This document shows positions 4,414 through 7,114 of a stretch of 7,114 nt of DNA, one piece after another. The stretch is from the NCBI GenBank assembly GCA_964364925.1, contig CAYIOB010000042.1, forward strand, positions 1 through 7,114. The letters run 5' to 3'. The notes beneath the pieces are model-generated. The model did no database searches. It was not told the DNA's origin and saw only the letters and a program-made list of their open reading frames with translations. The position numbers were made by a program, and so were the translations under genes. The stretch comes from JAMCZC01 sp964364925. Lineage in GTDB: Bacteria; Patescibacteriota; Microgenomatia; Levybacterales; UBA12049. Positions within the stretch are counted from its first letter, which is position 1. Each line of letters starts with the position of its first letter.

Positions 4414-4764
4414 ATGTTGAAAAATAAAACTCAAAAACAAAGAAGACAAGTTAGGGTTAGAGCAAAAATATTTGGCACAAAGGACAAGCCACGACTTTCG
4501 GTGTTTAAATCAAACAGATATATTTTTGCGCAAGTAATTAATGACGAAAAAGGCGAGACATTAGTCGGAGTTTCCGAAAAGGAACTAAGCGCAAAAGAAA
4601 AACCCAACAAAACGGAAAGAGCAAGGGAATTAGGCATTGTTTTAGCAAAAAAGGCAATGGACAAAAAAATTAAATCTGTGGCGTTTGACAGAGGAAGTTA
4701 TTCATATCACGGAAGAATAAAAGCGCTGGCTGAAGGCGCAAGAAAAGGAGGTCTTAAGTTCTAA
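4414..4764 (+). CDS. rplR: 50S ribosomal protein L18 (uL18)
   Basis: A 116-residue uL18, which binds 5S rRNA and with uL5 joins it to the 50S central protuberance. Hallmarks are the basic N-terminus KTQKQRRQVRVRAKI (5-19), KPRLSVFKSNRYIFAQVIND (25-44) and the C-terminal signature VAFDRGSYSYHGRIKALAEG (89-108), ending KGGLKF. Length is within the usual 110-122. AGGA at 4404-4407 sits six bases before the ATG, a good Shine-Dalgarno site. The 25-base spacer after rplF has a short odd palindrome CTGGTCCAG that overlaps this site by one or two bases. Its last codons carry the Shine-Dalgarno site of rpsE, which begins one base after the stop. Confidence 0.98.
   Translation: MLKNKTQKQRRQVRVRAKIFGTKDKPRLSVFKSNRYIFAQVINDEKGETLVGVSEKELSAKEKPNKTERARELGIVLAKKAMDKKIKSVAFDRGSYSYHGRIKALAEGARKGGLKF
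4745..4752 (+). promoter_or_regulatory. Strong Shine-Dalgarno site for rpsE inside the end of rplR
   Basis: AAGGAGGT is complementary over its full 8 bases to the usual 3' end of bacterial 16S rRNA and is the strongest ribosome binding site in the window. It lies 13 bases before the rpsE ATG at 4766, somewhat longer than the optimum. It is within rplR coding sequence, so it also constrains the codons for Gly-Gly near the L18 C-terminus. Confidence 0.7.
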
Positions 4765-4765
4765 A

Positions 4766-5266
4766 ATGAATCCAATAAGAAATACAGAATGGGAAAGAAA
4801 ACAAGACGGGTTTGAAGAGGAAATAGTTCAAGTCAATAGAGTTTCCAAAAAAACAAAAGGCGGAAACAAAATAGGCTTTTCTGTTTTGACTGTTGTTGGA
4901 GATAAAAAAGGAAAAGTTGGCGTAGGTCTTGGTAAGGCTCCGGATGTTTCTTCTGCAATTAAAAAAGGAGTGTCTTTGGCTAAAAAGCATGCCATAGAAG
5001 TGCCTATTGTAAATGGCACCATCCCTTTTGGATTTAATATTAAATTAGGAGCGGCAAAAATAATGCTTAAACCCGCTCCTCCCGGAAGCGGTGTTATCGC
5101 CGGAGGAGCTGTAAGAAGCGTTGTTTCCCTCGCGGGAATAAAAAATATATCGTCTAAAGTTTTAGGAACAAAAAATCAAGCAAGCAACGTTTATGCAACA
5201 ATAGAGGCATTAAAAAGATTATCCGAAAGATACGAACGGGAAAAATATCTAAGAGGTAAAAAATGA
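4766..5266 (+). CDS. rpsE: 30S ribosomal protein S5 (uS5)
   Basis: This 166-residue uS5 lies at the mRNA entry channel with uS3 and affects decoding accuracy. The N-terminal dsRNA-binding-like domain spans about residues 14-79: FEEEIVQVNRVSKKTKGGNK (16-35), VVGDKKGKVGVGLGKA (43-58). The C-terminal domain has EVPIVNGTIP (78-87), KIMLKPAPPGSGVIAGGAVR (98-117) and the helix ASNVYATIEALKRL (139-152). A charged tail RYEREKYLRGKK follows. Length is typical. The ATG is one base after the rplR stop. In most bacteria rpmD (uL30) would follow; here the rpsE TGA overlaps the rplO ATG (5263-5266), so nothing of rpmD remains. The usual His after TIP is Phe88. Confidence 0.98.
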   Translation: MNPIRNTEWERKQDGFEEEIVQVNRVSKKTKGGNKIGFSVLTVVGDKKGKVGVGLGKAPDVSSAIKKGVSLAKKHAIEVPIVNGTIPFGFNIKLGAAKIMLKPAPPGSGVIAGGAVRSVVSLAGIKNISSKVLGTKNQASNVYATIEALKRLSERYEREKYLRGKK

Positions 5267-5808
5267 ACATAAACAGTCTTATAAAAACAACGGAAAAATC
5301 AAAAAGAAGACTTGGGCAAGGTCATGGTTCCGGACGCGTAAAAACTGCGGGAAGAGGAACCAAGGGTCAAAACGCAAGGAATAAAGTCCCTCTTTATTTT
5401 GAAGGCGGAGCTTTGCCGCTTATCAAAAGACTTCCTTTTAGAAGAGGTAAGGGGAAGAATAAAGTCTTTAAGAAAAAACCAATAGTGATTAACGTAAAAG
5501 TGTTAAATCTTCTTAAAAAAGACAGTACAGTTGACTTAAAAACTCTTATTGCGCATAATATTGTTGACGAAAAAGAAGCAAAGATATACGGTGTTAAAAT
5601 CTTGGGAGACGGTGATTTAAAAACAGCACTGACCATTAAATTGCCTATATCAAAAAACGCTGCCGAAAAAGTTAAAAAAGCCGGCGGTCGCGTCGAACGC
5701 GACACGCCTAATAGTATTGAAAAAGTTGCAGGAAAAGCAAGCCGAGCCAAGTCTGACTTGGCCGGCGGTCGCGTCGAACGTGGCTCATCGCTAAGCGGGA
5801 AAATTTAA
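5263..5808 (+). CDS. rplO: 50S ribosomal protein L15 (uL15) with a repeat-derived C-terminal extension
   Basis: The 181-residue product is uL15, a 50S assembly protein with a long basic N-terminal extension into 23S rRNA. Hallmarks: RLGQGHGSGRVKTAGRGTKGQ (16-36), FEGGALPLIKRLPFRRG (46-62) and the globular end KLPISKNAAEKVKKAGGRVE (126-145). Bacterial L15 is usually 144-150 residues and ends at about AGG.VE, so residues 147-181 are extra. The extension holds a second AGGRVER (167-173), encoded by an exact 20-base copy of the DNA for residues 140-146. That DNA is GC-rich with CGC Arg codons, while the rest of the gene mostly uses AGA/AGG. The ATG overlaps the rpsE TGA and has GAGGT five bases upstream. 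secY follows after 4 bases. Identity is certain; the tail's function is unknown. Confidence 0.97.
   Translation: MNINSLIKTTEKSKRRLGQGHGSGRVKTAGRGTKGQNARNKVPLYFEGGALPLIKRLPFRRGKGKNKVFKKKPIVINVKVLNLLKKDSTVDLKTLIAHNIVDEKEAKIYGVKILGDGDLKTALTIKLPISKNAAEKVKKAGGRVERDTPNSIEKVAGKASRAKSDLAGGRVERGSSLSGKI
5680..5699 (+). repeat. Direct repeat copy 1 in rplO
   Basis: A 20-base sequence beginning GCCGGCGGTCGCG and ending TCGAACG, repeated exactly at 5761-5780. The offset is 81 bases (27 codons), so both copies are read in the same frame as AGGRVER. This copy encodes the conserved AGG.VE end of L15, so it is likely to occupy the ancestral gene end. Confidence 0.9.
5683..5708 (+). repeat. GC-rich hairpin inside the 3' end of rplO
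   Basis: GGCG (5683-5686) and GTCGCG (5687-5692) pair with CGCGAC (5698-5703) and CGCC (5705-5708), leaving only A5704 bulged and TCGAA as the loop. Nine of ten pairs are G-C, far more stable than anything else in this AT-rich operon. No T-run follows and the reading frame continues, so it is not an intrinsic terminator. It may be a palindromic repeat inserted in frame. Confidence 0.7.
5746..5762 (+). repeat. Perfect palindrome just before repeat copy 2 in rplO
   Basis: GCCAAGTC (5746-5753) and GACTTGGC (5755-5762) are exact inverted copies around a single T. As RNA, seven pairs with a CTG loop are possible. The left arm overlaps GAGCCA (5744-5749), which could instead pair with TGGCTC (5781-5786) across repeat copy 2, giving two alternative folds. 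Confidence 0.7.
5761..5780 (+). repeat. Direct repeat copy 2 in rplO
   Basis: Exact copy of the 20 bases at 5680-5699, encoding residues 167-173 of L15 in the non-conserved tail. Its own hairpin (GTCGCG with CGTGGC) survives only with two G-U pairs, whereas copy 1 pairs perfectly. This suggests that the flank of copy 2 has drifted or that the two copies have different origins. Confidence 0.9.
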
Positions 5809-5812
5809 TTAA

Positions 5813-7114
5813 ATGGATAATATTTTAGCCATTTTTAAAAACAGCATAAAATCACCTGATGTGCGGAGAAAGCTTTTATTTACTGCTTTAGTCTTTGCAG
5901 TCACAAGAATTTTTGCTCACATACCTGTTTCCGGCGTAGACCTGGTACAGCTTAAAGCTCTTTTTGCCCAAAATCAATTTTTAGGTTTACTTAATATGTT
6001 TTCGGGCGGAACTCTTGCTAACTTCTCGGTTATGGCCTTGGGTCTTAATCCCTATATTAATGCTTCGATTATTCTCCAGCTCTTAACAATGGTTTTTCCA
6101 AAACTTGAAGCACTTTCAAAGGAAGGAGATTCGGGAAGGCAAAAAATAAATCAATATACAAGGCTTCTTACCGTTCCCCTTGCAATACTTCAAGCAGTTG
6201 GTATGTATGCGCTTTTGAGGAATCAAGGAATTATTTCTGTTCTTGATCCTTTGAATCTAATTTCTTTTATTGCAGTTACTACTGCCGGAACAATGTTTTT
6301 GGTTTGGTTAGGAGAGATGATTACGGAAAGAGGGGTCGGTAACGGAATATCACTTCTTATTTTTGCGGGAATTATTGCGGGGCTTCCGGTAATGTTTGGC
6401 CAAGCTGCTTCGACAACCAATGCGCAAAATTTTTTCAACATAGGAGTTTTTGCAATAATGGGTCTTTTGGTGGTAGGATCAATAGTTGTTATTAATGAGG
6501 CCACAAGGCAAATAACGGTTTATTATGCTAAAAGAGTTAGGGGTAATAAAATGTATGGGGGTCAATCAACGCACTTGCCACTTCGTCTTAACCAGGCAGG
6601 AGTAATACCTATCATTTTTGCCGTTTCCTTGGTTTTGCTCCCTTCGTTAATAGCTAACTACTTGGCGGTTTCCAAAATTCCCGTTTTACAAAATGTGGGA
6701 GCCTTTATCACTGTTTGGCTTAATCCGGATGGCATAGTTTATAATGCTTTATACTTTATGCTTGTTGTGGGATTTACTTATTTTTATACCGCCGTTGTTT
6801 TCAATCCTAAGAAAATTGCAGATGAAATCCAGAAATACGGCGGATTTATACCGGGGATAAGACCGGGGAGTCCCACTGCAAGCCACTTAAATTATATTTT
6901 AACCAGAATTACTTTGGCCGGAGCTTTGTTCTTAGGTATAATTGCTATTTTCCCGACGATTGGAAAATCGATTACAAATGTCCAGAATCTTATTTTGGGG
7001 GGAACGGGAATTTTAATTGAAGTTTCGGTAGTTCTGGAAACAATAAAGGCAATAGAGGCGCAGCTTGTAATGAGAAATTACGAAGGATACGCAAAAAGAC
7101 CCGTTCCACCTTGC
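5813..7114 (+). CDS. secY: Protein translocase channel subunit SecY, 3'-truncated by the window edge
   Basis: Frame open from ATG 5813 to the last base: 434 residues, no stop reached. SecY forms the membrane channel through which SecA and ribosomes pass exported and membrane proteins. About ten hydrophobic segments are visible, the first near residues 22-40. The plug and TM2 region reads FSGGTLANFSVMALGLNPYI (63-82). The cytoplasmic loops that bind ribosome and SecA are conserved: YYAKRVRGNKMYGGQSTHLP (237-256), and NPKKIADEIQKYGGF followed by IPGIRPG, where Arg350 corresponds to the essential C5-loop arginine of E. coli SecY. The end VMRNYEGYAKRP resembles the usual cytoplasmic C-terminus, so few residues are likely missing. 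It starts 4 bases after rplO; a weak GGGA lies about 12 bases upstream. Confidence 0.97.
   Translation, partial: MDNILAIFKNSIKSPDVRRKLLFTALVFAVTRIFAHIPVSGVDLVQLKALFAQNQFLGLLNMFSGGTLANFSVMALGLNPYINASIILQLLTMVFPKLEALSKEGDSGRQKINQYTRLLTVPLAILQAVGMYALLRNQGIISVLDPLNLISFIAVTTAGTMFLVWLGEMITERGVGNGISLLIFAGIIAGLPVMFGQAASTTNAQNFFNIGVFAIMGLLVVGSIVVINEATRQITVYYAKRVRGNKMYGGQSTHLPLRLNQAGVIPIIFAVSLVLLPSLIANYLAVSKIPVLQNVGAFITVWLNPDGIVYNALYFMLVVGFTYFYTAVVFNPKKIADEIQKYGGFIPGIRPGSPTASHLNYILTRITLAGALFLGIIAIFPTIGKSITNVQNLILGGTGILIEVSVVLETIKAIEAQLVMRNYEGYAKRPVPPC

Noticed and set aside
2597..5266. Alternative genetic code (UGA as Gly) given CPR-like content
   Set aside because: TGA ends rplX and rpsE at the expected C-termini, and no in-frame TGA interrupts any gene here.
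5683..5720. Intrinsic terminator at the end of rplO
   Set aside because: The hairpin is strong but no T-run follows, the reading frame continues through it, and secY begins 4 bases after rplO.
5394..5750. 118-codon minus-strand frame inside rplO
   Set aside because: Shadow of the Lys-rich L15 gene; no recognisable family.

Overview
The window is a nearly intact stretch of a bacterial S10-spc ribosomal protein operon, all on the + strand. The order is rplV (3' part), rpsC, rplP, rpmC, rpsQ, rplN, rplX, rplE, rpsN, rpsH, rplF, rplR, rpsE, rplO, secY (cut by the right edge). No gene-free stretch exceeds 70 bases. No tRNA, rRNA, CRISPR array, transposase or intrinsic terminator was seen.

The DNA is AT-rich by eye, with Arg mostly AGA/AGG and Lys mostly AAA. 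rpmD (uL30), which usually lies between rpsE and rplO, is absent: rpsE and rplO overlap by 4 bases as ATGA. That loss, the AT-richness, the compact genes and the frequent lack of a Shine-Dalgarno site fit the Candidate Phyla Radiation (Patescibacteria), perhaps Microgenomates; the group is an inference, the finer placement a guess. TGA ends rplX and rpsE, so the SR1/Gracilibacteria UGA=Gly code is not in use. uS14 is the short zinc-binding form and uL24 also carries two CxxC pairs.

Layout: 1-243 end of rplV; 311-1876 rpsC to rpsQ; 1873-3144 rplN, rplX, rplE; 3215-5266 rpsN to rpsE; 5263-5808 rplO; 5813-7114 secY. Thirteen complete genes and one partial one encode proteins of both ribosomal subunits; secY encodes the membrane channel that receives exported and membrane proteins. 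Overlaps of the ATGA type (rpsQ/rplN, rplX/rplE, rpsE/rplO) and gaps of 1-4 bases (rpsN/rpsH, rplR/rpsE, rplO/secY) point to one polycistronic message with translational coupling.

The genes are ordinary, but the seams between them are not. (1) Three spacers hold four arrays of 7-base units, each four units (28 bases) long with a stop triplet in every unit, so each array stops all three forward frames. (2) Three small hairpins with related loops (TCGGCAAACTT, TCGACAGAGCTC and, inverted, TCGAATTCTCC) sit at the rpmC-rpsQ and rpsH-rplF junctions and supply the stop codons of rpmC and rpsH; two of them overlap and cannot form together. (3) The 3' end of rplO carries a GC-rich palindromic element with an exact 20-base direct repeat, adding about 35 residues to L15. 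Gene ends in this operon seem to have been rewritten by small repeats that spread into the spacers.
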